A stretch of 64,000 bases of DNA from an uncultured Lachnospiraceae bacterium. Lineage in GTDB: Bacteria > Bacillota > Clostridia > Lachnospirales > Lachnospiraceae. Within the stretch, counting starts at the first letter, position 1. Each line of letters opens with the position of its first letter. The stretch lies in the NCBI GenBank assembly GCA_910584725.1, contig CAJUBE010000015.1:1-64000 (forward strand). Direction: 5' to 3'. The notes beneath the pieces are model-generated. The model made no database searches. It was not told the origin of the DNA and saw only the letters and a list, made by a program, of their open reading frames with translations. This document shows positions 1 through 8,468 of the stretch, piece by piece. A program made the translations under genes and the position numbers.

Positions 1-591
1 CCGGAGCCGCCTGAGCCCTGGTGCGTGGATGATTACGTGGATTTTGTCCTGAAGTTTATCGCTTCCTTTTCAATAACAAGGTTGAGCGTGGTAGTGCATT
101 CCTTCGGCGGCAGGGTATTTTTTAAGATGAATGCAAGGAATAATCTGCCTTTCACGGTAGAGCGCGCCGTGCTGATTGATAGCGCCGGGATTTTGCCAAA
201 GAAAAGTTTCAGGCAGAAGGTGAGTCTCAGATGCTACAAGATCGGAAGGGCTTTTATGAGTACGAGGGTGATGCATTTTCTATACCCGGACGCGGTGGAG
301 GATATGCGGCGCAAGCGTGGCTCCTCCGACTATAACAACGCGACGCCCCTGATGCGGTCTACGCTTGTGAAGGTGGTCAATGAGGATCTGGAGCCGCTGA
401 TTCATCTGGTGAAGTGTCCGACCCTTTTAATCTGGGGCGATTTGGACACGGCTACGCCCATAGCAGATGCCAGGAGGATGGAGGAATTGATCGCGGACGC
501 GGGGCTGGTGGTGTGCGAGGGGGCCGGGCATTTCTCCTATGCGGAACAGCCGGCGAAGGCAAACGGGGCGCTGCAGGCCTTTTTTGACTGA
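1..591 (+). CDS. Alpha/beta hydrolase, 3' part (5' end outside window)
   Basis: The reading frame is open from base 1, so the gene is cut by the window edge. A GTG at 25 exists, but the frame continues upstream with plausible coding sequence. What remains is the C-terminal half or more of an alpha/beta hydrolase: a nucleophile elbow of the GHSFGG type (read here as HSFGGR, Ser codon at 100), a WGDLD segment near 430-450 carrying the likely acidic residue, and a GAGHFSY segment near 525-545 carrying the catalytic His. There is no signal peptide in the visible part. The next gene is a MurF-like ligase 41 bases downstream on the same strand, so they may be co-transcribed with ddl. The substrate cannot be told from sequence. 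Confidence 0.85.
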   Translation, partial: PEPPEPWCVDDYVDFVLKFIASFSITRLSVVVHSFGGRVFFKMNARNNLPFTVERAVLIDSAGILPKKSFRQKVSLRCYKIGRAFMSTRVMHFLYPDAVEDMRRKRGSSDYNNATPLMRSTLVKVVNEDLEPLIHLVKCPTLLIWGDLDTATPIADARRMEELIADAGLVVCEGAGHFSYAEQPAKANGALQAFFD

Positions 592-632
592 ATCTGATTT
601 TCAAACGTGACAGAGAGGAATCACACACGGGA

Positions 633-2264
633 ATGGATATGATTTTATTTGGCATATGGCTTGCCACCTATCTGGTGGGGGTGGTCTGGTATATTTTATA
701 TCTGATGCATATGTTTCAGCAGAACTCCTACAAACCGCGGGAGTACATGGAATGGATGCGGGTGCATGGCAATGTGGGCAGACTGCTCGGCAAGTGTCTG
801 TACGCGCTGCTTTCCATCCCGCTTGCGGTGGTCGGAAATACGGGCTGCCTGATTGCGGCGTGTGTTATGAATGGAATGACTATCTTGGTTAATAAACCGC
901 ACAGGGCGAAGAAGCCTCTGGTCTATACGCCCCGCGTGAGGCGGATGCTTGCCACGACGGGGATGATATATCTTCTTGTTGTGGCGACGACGGTGTTTCC
1001 CGGACTGCGGATGGCGGCGGGCGGGGGGATACTTCTGACCTCACAGGGGATACTGCCGCTGCAGGAGCATCCGCTGCTCAGAAACGCGGAGCTGGCGCTG
1101 CTGCTCCTGTTCGTCCTGCAGCCCTTTCTGATTTTGCTGGCAAATGCAGTAAATCATCCTATAGAGAAGGAAATTGATCAGCACTATATCAACGATGCGG
1201 CACGCATTTTACGGGAGATGCCGGATTTGAAAATTATCGGCGTCACGGGCAGCTATGGCAAAACAAGCGTGAAATACTATTTGAGCGCGCTGCTCTCCAC
1301 ACAGTACAATGTTTTGCACACACCGGGAAATTATAACACAACGCTGGGCGTAGTGCGGACGATCAGGGAAAACATGAAACCGTTTCATGAGATTTTTATT
1401 TGTGAAATGGGTGCGCGAGAGGTAGGAGATATCAAAGAAATCTGCGATCTGGTACACCCCGATTACGGTATTATTACATCCATCGGGCCGCAGCACCTGC
1501 AGAGCTTTCACACCATAGACAATATTATTTCGACCAAGTTTGAGCTGGCGGATTCCGTGCCGGAGTCCGGGAAAGTATTTTTGAACTATGACAACGAATA
1601 TATCAGAAACGCAAAGGCCGGTAAAAACATAGTCAGCTATGGAATTACAGCGGAGAATACGGATTTTCGCGCTTATGATATTGCAGTTTCCCCGAGAGGG
1701 TCTTCCTTCAAAATGAAGGACGAGACGGGGAAGGTGTACGAGTTTCACACGAAGCTGGTGGGCAGCCATAATGTGCAGAATATTGCGGGAGCCATTGCCG
1801 TGGCCCACACGCTGGGGATTTCGATGGAAAAATTGCTCTACCCGGTGAAACAGCTGGAGAGCGTTCCCCACAGACTGCAGCTTGTGAAGCAGGGCGACAG
1901 GATATTGCTGGATGACGCCTATAATTCCAACAAAAATGGGTTCGAGGCGGCGCTCGACACGCTGGCGATGTTTAAGGAACTCCGCATACTGCTGACGCCG
2001 GGCATGGTGGAGCTTGGTGAAAAGCAGTATGATGAAAATAAGGAAGTGGGCGTTTATGCCGCCGACAAGTGCGATTATGCCGTGCTTGTCGGAAAGGAGC
2101 AGACAAAGCCGATTCAGGATGGGCTTTTGGAAGCCGGATTCCCGGAGAACAGAATGATTCCGGTGGATGATCTGCAGGAGGCGTTTCGGATGGTAAATGC
2201 GATTCCCGGTGAAAAGCAGAAGGTTATCCTGATTGAGAATGACCTGCCGGATAATTATGCGTAA
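633..2264 (+). CDS. MurF-like Mur ligase with N-terminal membrane region
   Basis: This 543-residue protein has a hydrophobic N-terminal region (about residues 1-180, several membrane segments) followed by a Mur ligase core. The ATP-binding loop GVTGSYGKTS lies at residues 203-212, and the central domain contains the conserved stretch around the NYNTT and E-M-GAR segments. MurF adds D-Ala-D-Ala to UDP-MurNAc-tripeptide in the last cytoplasmic step of peptidoglycan precursor synthesis. Its position directly before a D-Ala-D-Ala ligase supports this assignment. Typical MurF proteins are about 450 residues and soluble, so the membrane extension is the unusual part. The substrate could also be another Mur-type acceptor, as in the MurT/CapB branches. 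The start is the ATG at 633, preceded by a purine-rich stretch. Confidence 0.8.
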   Translation: MDMILFGIWLATYLVGVVWYILYLMHMFQQNSYKPREYMEWMRVHGNVGRLLGKCLYALLSIPLAVVGNTGCLIAACVMNGMTILVNKPHRAKKPLVYTPRVRRMLATTGMIYLLVVATTVFPGLRMAAGGGILLTSQGILPLQEHPLLRNAELALLLLFVLQPFLILLANAVNHPIEKEIDQHYINDAARILREMPDLKIIGVTGSYGKTSVKYYLSALLSTQYNVLHTPGNYNTTLGVVRTIRENMKPFHEIFICEMGAREVGDIKEICDLVHPDYGIITSIGPQHLQSFHTIDNIISTKFELADSVPESGKVFLNYDNEYIRNAKAGKNIVSYGITAENTDFRAYDIAVSPRGSSFKMKDETGKVYEFHTKLVGSHNVQNIAGAIAVAHTLGISMEKLLYPVKQLESVPHRLQLVKQGDRILLDDAYNSNKNGFEAALDTLAMFKELRILLTPGMVELGEKQYDENKEVGVYAADKCDYAVLVGKEQTKPIQDGLLEAGFPENRMIPVDDLQEAFRMVNAIPGEKQKVILIENDLPDNYA

Positions 2265-2278
2265 GCACAGAACTATGC

Positions 2279-2340
2279 AGATATATGAAAAAAGCAGTTT
2301 GAGAAAGCTTGCTTTCGCTTAACTGATTTTTGATATATCT
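2279..2340 (+). other. Long imperfect intergenic hairpin between murF-like gene and ddl
   Basis: A 5' arm at 2279-2299 and a 3' arm at 2321-2340 are complementary apart from a few mismatches (AGATATAT with ATATATCT, CAGTT with AACTG). The interior contains GAAAGC-TT-GCTTTC. There is no U-tract, so it is not a standard terminator. It could be an mRNA processing or stability element in the ligase transcript. Confidence 0.5.
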
Positions 2341-2444
2341 ATAGGGCGAGAGCCCGGATTGAGCAAAAATGTGTTGACGCCGCGATTTTGCGAAATGCGC
2401 GGTTTGGAATGAATAGGGAACACAGAGGGAGGCAATAAACAATT

Positions 2445-3626
2445 ATGAAAATTCGAGTAGGCGTTTTTTTTGGCGGCAAGAGCGTGGAGCACGAGGTTTC
2501 CGTGATCTCCGGCCTGCAGGCGTACAATGCGTTCAATAAAGAGAAATATGACCTGGTGCCCATTTATATAACGAAGGAAAACGAGCTTTATACGGGGGAG
2601 GCGATTGCGGATATAGCCAACTACCGAAATATTCCGGAGCTGTTGAAAAAGAGCACCCGTGTCTTTCTGATGAGTGAGAAAAACGGCGTGAAGCTGATTC
2701 AATTCCCTGAAAAGAAATTCGGCAGTTCCGAGGTGGCGCAGATCGACGTGGCGTTTCCCGTGGTGCACGGCGCGAATGTGGAGGACGGCTCCCTGCAGGG
2801 ATTCCTACGGCATTACAATATTCCTTTTGTGGGCTGTGACGTGATGGCATCAGCGGTCACCATGGATAAATATGTGATGAAGACCGTACTTAAGGATAAC
2901 GACATTCCCGTTCTCGACTGTGTGACGCTGTACGGAAAAGAATATGAGAGCGGCGAGCAGGCGGCTTACGACAAAATAGAGAAAAAAATTTCTTATCCCG
3001 TGATTGTGAAACCGGTCAATCTCGGTTCCAGTGTGGGAATCAAGGTGGCGAAAGACCGGGAGGAGCTGCGGGAGGCATTGGAATATGCTTTTACTTTCGG
3101 CCCGAAAGTGCTTGTGGAACGGGCGATTATGAATCTGCGGGAGATCAACTGCGCGGTTCTGGGAGACTACGAGGAAGCGCAGGCTTCCGAGTGCGAGGAG
3201 CCGATTTCCAGCGATGAGATCCTGAGTTATGAGGATAAATATGTGGCGGGCGGCAAGGGCGGCTCCGAGGGCATGAGAACCGCGAAAAGAGAGCTGCCGG
3301 CGAAGCTGACACCCGAGAAGCGGGAAGAAATCCGTGAGCTGGCGGTGAAAACGTTCCGGACGCTTGGGTGCAATGGCGTGTCCCGGATTGATTTTATGAT
3401 TGATAAAGATACGAATCAGGTGTATGTGAATGAAATCAATCCCATTCCGGGTTCTCTTGCGTTCTATCTCTGGGAAGCGCTGGGGAAACCTTACGCGGCG
3501 CTTTTGGACGATATGGTCAAGCTGGCGCTTAAGAGGGAGCGGGAGGAGCAGAGTATGCTCACCTCCTTCGACAGCAATATTTTGCAGAATGCGAATCTGT
3601 CAGGGGCGAAGGGCGTGAAGAAGTAA
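2445..3626 (+). CDS. ddl: D-alanine--D-alanine ligase
   Basis: The enzyme joins two D-Ala molecules with ATP to give the dipeptide used by MurF. The 393-residue ATP-grasp protein shows the N-terminal GGKSVEHEVS motif, the HGANVEDGSLQGF segment, the EKPVNLGSS-type nucleotide-binding region (read as VKPVNLGSSVG), and the C-terminal NEINPIPGS metal/phosphate motif. The omega-loop segment SYEDKY keeps the Tyr typical of D-Ala-specific ligases rather than D-lactate (VanA-type) enzymes; this is an inference from motif alone. The ATG at 2445 has a GGGAGG upstream with rather long spacing. It probably belongs to the same wall-synthesis unit as the preceding ligase. Confidence 0.95.
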   Translation: MKIRVGVFFGGKSVEHEVSVISGLQAYNAFNKEKYDLVPIYITKENELYTGEAIADIANYRNIPELLKKSTRVFLMSEKNGVKLIQFPEKKFGSSEVAQIDVAFPVVHGANVEDGSLQGFLRHYNIPFVGCDVMASAVTMDKYVMKTVLKDNDIPVLDCVTLYGKEYESGEQAAYDKIEKKISYPVIVKPVNLGSSVGIKVAKDREELREALEYAFTFGPKVLVERAIMNLREINCAVLGDYEEAQASECEEPISSDEILSYEDKYVAGGKGGSEGMRTAKRELPAKLTPEKREEIRELAVKTFRTLGCNGVSRIDFMIDKDTNQVYVNEINPIPGSLAFYLWEALGKPYAALLDDMVKLALKREREEQSMLTSFDSNILQNANLSGAKGVKK

Positions 3627-3698
3627 AACGGGACGCCTGTGCCAACTCACATCAGGGCGACGGCCGCTTTTGTTTTTTTTGATATGTATTTGGGATGA

Positions 3699-4634
3699 TC
3701 ATGCCACTGCATACACCGAGAGCCCGATGAAGACCAGAATCGTAATCAGCGTCCCCATGGAGAGCGTGTTGGAAATATAGATGCCCTCCGACTCCACATC
3801 CGCATATAGCGGGATGACAAACGGCGCAGGCAGAGAAAACAGTAAAATCAGTGCCATAAAAAGCTGCTTGTCGAAAGGTACGATCTGAAAGACGATCAGT
3901 GAGGCGGCGCACAAGAGTACGCTCATAACGGCCGTCCGAAAAACGAGGGTCTTGATCACGGGGACGATCAGATCTTTTCGCAGGGAAAGTTCATAACCTA
4001 CAATAATCAGGATCATAGCCGATGTGGGCAGGGTGATCATCTCTATCGCGGCGGAGAATATGGGGCTGATGGGGGAGGAGGCAATCAGATTGCCAAGTCC
4101 CGTAACGCCTACGATAAGTCCGAGGGTAACGCCCCGGAAAGCGGGATTTTTACACATTTCTTTTAACATTTCCTTGAGGGACGGCTTCCGGCCCGTGGCA
4201 TTTTTTAAGAGCGTCAGGTATATTGTGAACACAAACAGCACCTGCCCTAAATCCACGGTTGCCATGTAGGAAAGCTGGTCAGGACCGGCGAGCAGTCCGT
4301 ATAAGGCGTACCCCAGCATACCGACCTCAAAGCCAGACAGCAGATAGGGCATAAGTTTGGAATTGGGTACAAAGCGGTTTAACAGGAAGCCGCATCCCAG
4401 AGCCAGTAAACAGCTTATGAAGACAACGCTGAACATAAACAGGCTGTCGAGGGAGTAGGATGTTGCATAAAATGCCTGAAACAAGACAACCGGAAGCGTG
4501 ATATTTGAAATCACGCTCTTGATTCCGCCCAGCCCGTCCTTGGTAAGAATACCGGATACGCGGCAGAAATAACCGATAAAGAGCATAATTACCACCGGTA
4601 GAACCATTTCGAGAACCGATAGTGTCTGTGACAT
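3699..4634 (-). CDS. AEC-family (auxin efflux carrier) transporter
   Basis: This 311-residue integral membrane protein has about ten hydrophobic segments spread over its whole length. It matches the pattern of the auxin efflux carrier (AEC/BART) family, which exports or exchanges small carboxylates such as malate in bacteria. An N-terminal P-V-x-x-M-L-F-I-G-Y stretch and the mid-protein glycine-rich break are typical. The ATG at 4634 is preceded by GGAGGT at good spacing. It is transcribed towards ddl and away from spoVT, so it is probably a single-gene unit. The substrate is unknown. Confidence 0.85.
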   Translation of the reverse strand: MSQTLSVLEMVLPVVIMLFIGYFCRVSGILTKDGLGGIKSVISNITLPVVLFQAFYATSYSLDSLFMFSVVFISCLLALGCGFLLNRFVPNSKLMPYLLSGFEVGMLGYALYGLLAGPDQLSYMATVDLGQVLFVFTIYLTLLKNATGRKPSLKEMLKEMCKNPAFRGVTLGLIVGVTGLGNLIASSPISPIFSAAIEMITLPTSAMILIIVGYELSLRKDLIVPVIKTLVFRTAVMSVLLCAASLIVFQIVPFDKQLFMALILLFSLPAPFVIPLYADVESEGIYISNTLSMGTLITILVFIGLSVYAVA

Positions 4635-4740
4635 AAGTTAAAATACCTCCGTCATGTACATGAAATAATCATTCTGCGTCCAATATATTAGAAATTTAAC
4701 AAAAGTATAGCATAATTGATTTTGGATTGCATTAACTGAA

Positions 4741-4768
4741 TGCATATAATTTCCTACTCTACAAATAA
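4741..4768 (+). promoter_or_regulatory. Possible sigma-G-type promoter for spoVT
   Basis: TGCATA at 4741-4746 fits the sigma-G -35 consensus TGHATR. After a 15-base spacer comes CAAATAA at 4762-4768, five of seven to the usual CATNHTA-like -10. Known spoVT genes are sigma-G dependent, which supports the call, but the -10 match is imperfect. Confidence 0.4.
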
Positions 4769-4822
4769 TAGTAAAACACAAAAATAAAATAGCTACGATT
4801 TTGTAGATGGAGGTTATAGCAT

Positions 4823-5365
4823 ATGAAAGCAACAGGAATTGTCAGAAGAATAGATGATCTGGGACGCATTGTAATCCCCAAGGAAATCCGCAGAACCTTG
4901 CGGATCAGGGAGGCGGACCCGCTGGAGATATATACGGACAGGGAAGGCGAGATCATTTTAAAAAAATATTCGCCTATCGGTGAGATGGGGACTTTTGCCA
5001 AGCAGTATGCGGAAAGTATGGCGCAGGTTTCCGGGCACATCGCGCTTATTACGGACAGGGATCAGTTCATTGCGGTGTCGGGCGGCATGAAAAATCTGCT
5101 CGGCAAATCCATCAGCAGGGAGCTGGAAGAAAAAATAGATCACAGGGAAAGTGTGGTAGCGACCAAGGGGGACAGAAATTTTATTCAAGTCAGCCTGGAG
5201 GGGGATGATTTCAGTCACGAGGCGATCAGCCCTATTATCTGCGAGGGCGACGTGATTGGCTCAGTGATATTGGTGGAGATGGATCACAAGTCCAAGATGG
5301 GCGAGGTGGAACAGAAGCTGATCCAGTCGGCGGCAGGATTTCTGGGACGGCAGATGGAGCAATAG
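4823..5365 (+). CDS. spoVT: Stage V sporulation protein T (AbrB-family regulator)
   Basis: This 180-residue protein has an N-terminal AbrB-type swapped-hairpin DNA-binding domain (residues 1-50, with the hallmark GIVRRIDDLGRIVIPKE) and a C-terminal GAF-like domain of about 125 residues. SpoVT tunes late forespore genes under sigma-G control, and family length is about 178. The start ATG follows GGAGG at good spacing. It is divergent from the AEC transporter and followed by a strong terminator, so it is transcribed alone. This gene is the clearest evidence that the organism forms endospores. Confidence 0.95.
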   Translation: MKATGIVRRIDDLGRIVIPKEIRRTLRIREADPLEIYTDREGEIILKKYSPIGEMGTFAKQYAESMAQVSGHIALITDRDQFIAVSGGMKNLLGKSISRELEEKIDHRESVVATKGDRNFIQVSLEGDDFSHEAISPIICEGDVIGSVILVEMDHKSKMGEVEQKLIQSAAGFLGRQMEQ

Positions 5366-5380
5366 AAGGCGGATGTTAAA

Positions 5381-5415
5381 GCGGGGAGCCGGTGTGTGGA
5401 CGGCTCCCCGCCTTT
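5381..5415 (+). terminator. Intrinsic terminator after spoVT
   Basis: A perfect 11-bp stem GCGGGGAGCCG (5381-5391) with CGGCTCCCCGC (5401-5411) is followed by CTTTC. The U-tract is short but the stem is very stable. Confidence 0.75.
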
Positions 5416-5425
5416 CACAAACGGG

Positions 5426-5483
5426 AATAAATGAACAATAAATGAACAATAATATTGATGTTTGAGATGGGTGATGATATAAT
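5426..5483 (+). promoter_or_regulatory. Sigma-A promoter with tandem 11-bp repeats for the nitrilase cassette
   Basis: TTGATG (5455-5460) and a perfect TATAAT (5478-5483) are separated by 17 bases. Directly upstream, the 11-mer AATAAATGAAC occurs twice in tandem (5426-5436 and 5437-5447), followed by a partial third unit. The repeats sit at about -45 to -65, where an activator would bind. The cassette encodes its own winged-helix protein, which is the obvious candidate regulator; that link is inference. Confidence 0.65.
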
Positions 5484-5510
5484 ACATAGTAAGAAAGAAG
5501 GTGAATTTCA

Positions 5511-6902
5511 ATGGTTTTTGCGAAAGGATGTACTGTTTTCGACGTGATTGCATATTTGATTTCGTTATTTACAAAAGAGGAAGAGAGATATTATGCAATT
5601 CGCTGGGCGACCGCAGATGAGAAGCATATCGGGAGGGTTATTGTTACATACAGGAACTTTCTTGCGGTTATTCTAAACGCGTCGGCCAACGAATATAGAA
5701 TAGATGATATCAATATTTCCTATCTTAATAGAGAGATGGAGAGGCTGGAGAAGCGGGGAAATAAGGAAGATATTTTCAGATTGGTTATTGAAATCGAAAA
5801 AAGAACGGATATGTATTCCAATTGGCAGAATCGTGGAGTGATTTATGAACTGGCACCTTTAAATGAGAACTTGGGAGAAACGGGCATTGCAATATATCCT
5901 CGTATCAGGCCGCTGTGGGATACGGATAAATCCGAGCGAAACAGGGAAAGGCGGTTTAACGCAGGTTTTACAAATTATATGATGGTCAGGGCGGAGGATA
6001 CTCAGCCTTTCGAAATTGTAATGCATTACTGGAATGACAGAGGCGTTTTGCGTGCAATGGAAGGTGGTTGGAGTTTGAGAATAGCGCTTGTACCGGTAAT
6101 GGATGATGCGGAACTCAAAACAGAGGAACGTGATTTGGCGGTAGGATATACGGTTGGTGTGGAGGGACTTATCAATGAGCAGAAAGTAACGGAACGTGTA
6201 CTGAAAGTTTTTGATCGAATGTTTTCGGAAGAGTACGGCATTATTGTTTTTCCAGAGGCCTTGGGGACGGAGGAGGCGCTTATCGGTATCAAAAATAAAA
6301 TGCGTGAGCGTCCAGAGGTGTGTACCTTTGTTATGGCACCGACAATTTGTGCTGATGGCTCAAATGTGCTTGTTGTTTTAGAGCCGGGTGGAGTGGAATG
6401 CCTTCGCCATAGAAAAACGTCACCGGCTATTCTCGTTACAGAAGACGGAAGGGAGGAGAGAGAAGATCTTTTATTTGACAGGCAGGTACATTTGTTGATT
6501 ACACATGAACTCGGATTGGTAGCTTTTCCTATTTGCGCAGAACTGCTGGATCCGGATTTTTATCGCCTGATTGTAAATGCGGTTCTGGTTGATACAATTA
6601 TTTGTGCTTCATTTTCACCGGGAGTGAAAGCGTTTCATGACACTTTATTAAAGGGGACGGCAGCGAGACTTTTGCAGTTGTATATTAATACTTGTTCTGC
6701 GAAGGCTGTTTCGCGAAACGGACAAGTTGCGTTGCCGCTTGGATTTGTGCAAATACCGTGTTCTGACGAGGAATTTCAAATCAGAACTGTGGATCGGGAA
6801 TGCATGGGGGAATGTCCGAAAGGTATATGCTATTTTGACATTACGATTGTATATAAAGATCATAAATTTCATGTTGAAAGTATTCATAAAAGATGTGCAT
6901 GA
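5511..6902 (+). CDS. Stand-alone nitrilase-fold (C-N hydrolase) protein with unknown N-terminal half
   Basis: This 463-residue protein has a C-terminal half (about residues 185-450) with the carbon-nitrogen hydrolase pattern. A catalytic Glu lies in VFPEAL (E249), a Lys in HRKTSP (K302) and a Cys in FPICAELLDP (C342). After the Cys comes the SFSPG...ARLLQLYINTCSAK stretch that resembles the segment following the nucleophile in nitrilases. The first 180 residues match nothing I recognise. The family cleaves or transfers amides and nitriles, and nitrilase domains also occur fused to defence-associated reverse transcriptases. No reverse transcriptase is present here. The gene is more AT-rich than its neighbours and leads a three-gene cassette. 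The ATG at 5511 has AAGGTG upstream. Confidence 0.65.
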   Translation: MVFAKGCTVFDVIAYLISLFTKEEERYYAIRWATADEKHIGRVIVTYRNFLAVILNASANEYRIDDINISYLNREMERLEKRGNKEDIFRLVIEIEKRTDMYSNWQNRGVIYELAPLNENLGETGIAIYPRIRPLWDTDKSERNRERRFNAGFTNYMMVRAEDTQPFEIVMHYWNDRGVLRAMEGGWSLRIALVPVMDDAELKTEERDLAVGYTVGVEGLINEQKVTERVLKVFDRMFSEEYGIIVFPEALGTEEALIGIKNKMRERPEVCTFVMAPTICADGSNVLVVLEPGGVECLRHRKTSPAILVTEDGREEREDLLFDRQVHLLITHELGLVAFPICAELLDPDFYRLIVNAVLVDTIICASFSPGVKAFHDTLLKGTAARLLQLYINTCSAKAVSRNGQVALPLGFVQIPCSDEEFQIRTVDRECMGECPKGICYFDITIVYKDHKFHVESIHKRCA

Positions 6903-6959
6903 ATTAGCGGACGGGTGATTTGGTCGTGCGCTTGTAGAAAAGAAATGGGGGATGGGGAA

Positions 6960-7712
6960 ATGTACAAAGAAAAATATGCGATAAATTTCTTTAAAGCTGG
7001 ACAGGATGAAATGAGGGAAAAAACACAAGGCTTTTCACGAATAATGGTTGAATTAATTGCTGAGGCAGCTTTTGGCGAACTTGAAAAATTACAACAGGAA
7101 TGCAAACAGATGCGATATTCCGCACAGGGTTATCTGGAAGACTCAAAAGTATCTCCTGAGGAAAAAAACACGCTGGTAAATATAGGATATATAAATGCGC
7201 TGTTGGATGTAGAGCAAATGTATTTACAAAAATTAGCGATACAAAATGAAATGCAACAGATAAAGACCAGATATAAGAATGCAATTTTGACGGCGCTGGT
7301 AAAAGCTGGTACTATGCTTCATAAAGATCTTGCCTGCGCAATTGGGGTATCGGCAAGTGGTCTGACTGCGGTCATTAAACAGATGAACGCAACATCGGTG
7401 CCGACAATTCGCGTTGAAGAAGTCAGTAAATACAAGCTCTATTCTATAACACCTGCAGCATATCAATATATAACGCATTATATGCCGGGGATACTGCCTG
7501 AGATTGAAATGGGTAATCGGGAGAAAGAAGTATATTTTGATTATGTAATGGCAGTAAGGAGTATAAAACAAAATCGAAAGACGGGAATTGCCGGAAAGGA
7601 GAGAGATATCAGGGCGGATTATGTCATGGCGCCAAATAGAGGGGGTAATAAATTTATGGATGGACAGGCAAAGTTAGGCGGCATGATTGAATTTAGTCAG
7701 AAACTTGCGTAG
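6960..7712 (+). CDS. Winged-helix protein with N-terminal helical segment (cassette gene 2)
   Basis: This is a roughly 250-residue protein of unknown function. An N-terminal helical, Glu/Gln-rich segment with coiled-coil character is followed by a winged-helix domain resembling MarR-type regulators. Its pattern is ILTALVKAG, then K-DLACAIGVSASGLTAVIK as the recognition region, then a wing ending in YKLYSITPAAYQY. A basic tail follows. The frame also has a GTG at 6915 and an ATG at 6945. The ATG at 6960 is preferred because GGGG-rich sequence precedes it, but the choice is uncertain. It lies 57 bases after the nitrilase-like gene and 30 before the third gene, so the three are probably co-transcribed. 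It could regulate the cassette or bind DNA/RNA as part of its action. Confidence 0.65.
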   Translation: MYKEKYAINFFKAGQDEMREKTQGFSRIMVELIAEAAFGELEKLQQECKQMRYSAQGYLEDSKVSPEEKNTLVNIGYINALLDVEQMYLQKLAIQNEMQQIKTRYKNAILTALVKAGTMLHKDLACAIGVSASGLTAVIKQMNATSVPTIRVEEVSKYKLYSITPAAYQYITHYMPGILPEIEMGNREKEVYFDYVMAVRSIKQNRKTGIAGKERDIRADYVMAPNRGGNKFMDGQAKLGGMIEFSQKLA

Positions 7713-7742
7713 TAAAGACTGGGTGGATGAGGAGGATGGATA

Positions 7743-8375
7743 ATGAGAACGAGTATAGACAATTTAAAAACATTGATAGAAAATCTTGGAGAGGACTGGA
7801 AAACAAAGCTGGATGTGTATTTAAAAAATGAAGATGTTGAGCTGGATTGGAAGGGTAAAGACAGTGTAGAGGATTTTCTGCAGAGCTGTATGGAAGAAAT
7901 AAAGGACAATAAGGTTTCCTGTTTGCAGAAAGTGGAGAAAAAAATAGATAATGATTTATTGTATAAGAACTTGAAAAAATATTTGGATGATTCATTATGG
8001 ACTTTTTATGCATTTGCACCTTTGCGAGCATTGGGAGCGGTAAATTTTCAGGAGGCATGCGATATCATGGAGCAGGTGTTTAATCGCGCTGTTTTGCGGT
8101 TTCATCCTAATATAACGCAAGAGTATGAGAAATATCATTTTGATAATGGAAAAGCGTTTACTGAATTTTTGAACGCGCAAGATGGTCTATGCTCCTATAT
8201 GATTGGAAAAACCATGCATTACGAGGCAATGCTGAGCTTTGTGTATATGCAGACACGCTTGCCAAAAGAACTATGCAAAAAGCTGGTGGACATGGTAGAC
8301 GGCAATTTCAATGAATTGAGAATGAACTATATTATCGAGAGGCTAAATTCTTTGTGTAAACATAATGATAAGTAA
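7743..8375 (+). CDS. Unknown helical protein (cassette gene 3)
   Basis: I do not recognise this 210-residue protein. It is rich in Lys, Glu, Leu and Asn, predicted largely helical, without signal peptide or membrane segment. It contains several Cys and a few aromatic clusters (for example SLWTFYAFAPLRALG near residue 85). The ATG at 7743 follows GAGGAGGA at good spacing. Its base composition is clearly AT-richer than the genes on either side, like the two genes before it, suggesting that all three arrived together. It is the last gene before a new promoter, so it closes the cassette. Confidence 0.6.
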   Translation: MRTSIDNLKTLIENLGEDWKTKLDVYLKNEDVELDWKGKDSVEDFLQSCMEEIKDNKVSCLQKVEKKIDNDLLYKNLKKYLDDSLWTFYAFAPLRALGAVNFQEACDIMEQVFNRAVLRFHPNITQEYEKYHFDNGKAFTEFLNAQDGLCSYMIGKTMHYEAMLSFVYMQTRLPKELCKKLVDMVDGNFNELRMNYIIERLNSLCKHNDK

Positions 8376-8418
8376 ACGGCAGGCAGTCGGGCAGTTTCTC
8401 TTCGTTTAATAAAATCAA

Positions 8419-8447
8419 TTGCAAAATGTTCGGTAAACCCGTAAAAT
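8419..8447 (+). promoter_or_regulatory. Probable promoter of pncB
   Basis: TTGCAA (8419-8424), a 17-base spacer and TAAAAT (8442-8447) precede an AAAGGAGGGG ribosome binding site. The native region therefore restarts transcription after the AT-rich cassette. Confidence 0.55.
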
Positions 8448-8468
8448 ATTGGAAAAGGAGGGGAATCC

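Noticed and set aside
2445..3626. VanA-type D-Ala-D-Lac ligase
   Set aside because: The omega-loop Tyr typical of D-Ala-D-Ala ligases is present and there are no vanH or vanX neighbours.
5511..6902. Reverse transcriptase-nitrilase defence protein
   Set aside because: The N-terminal half shows no reverse-transcriptase motifs such as YxDD; only the nitrilase-like half is present.
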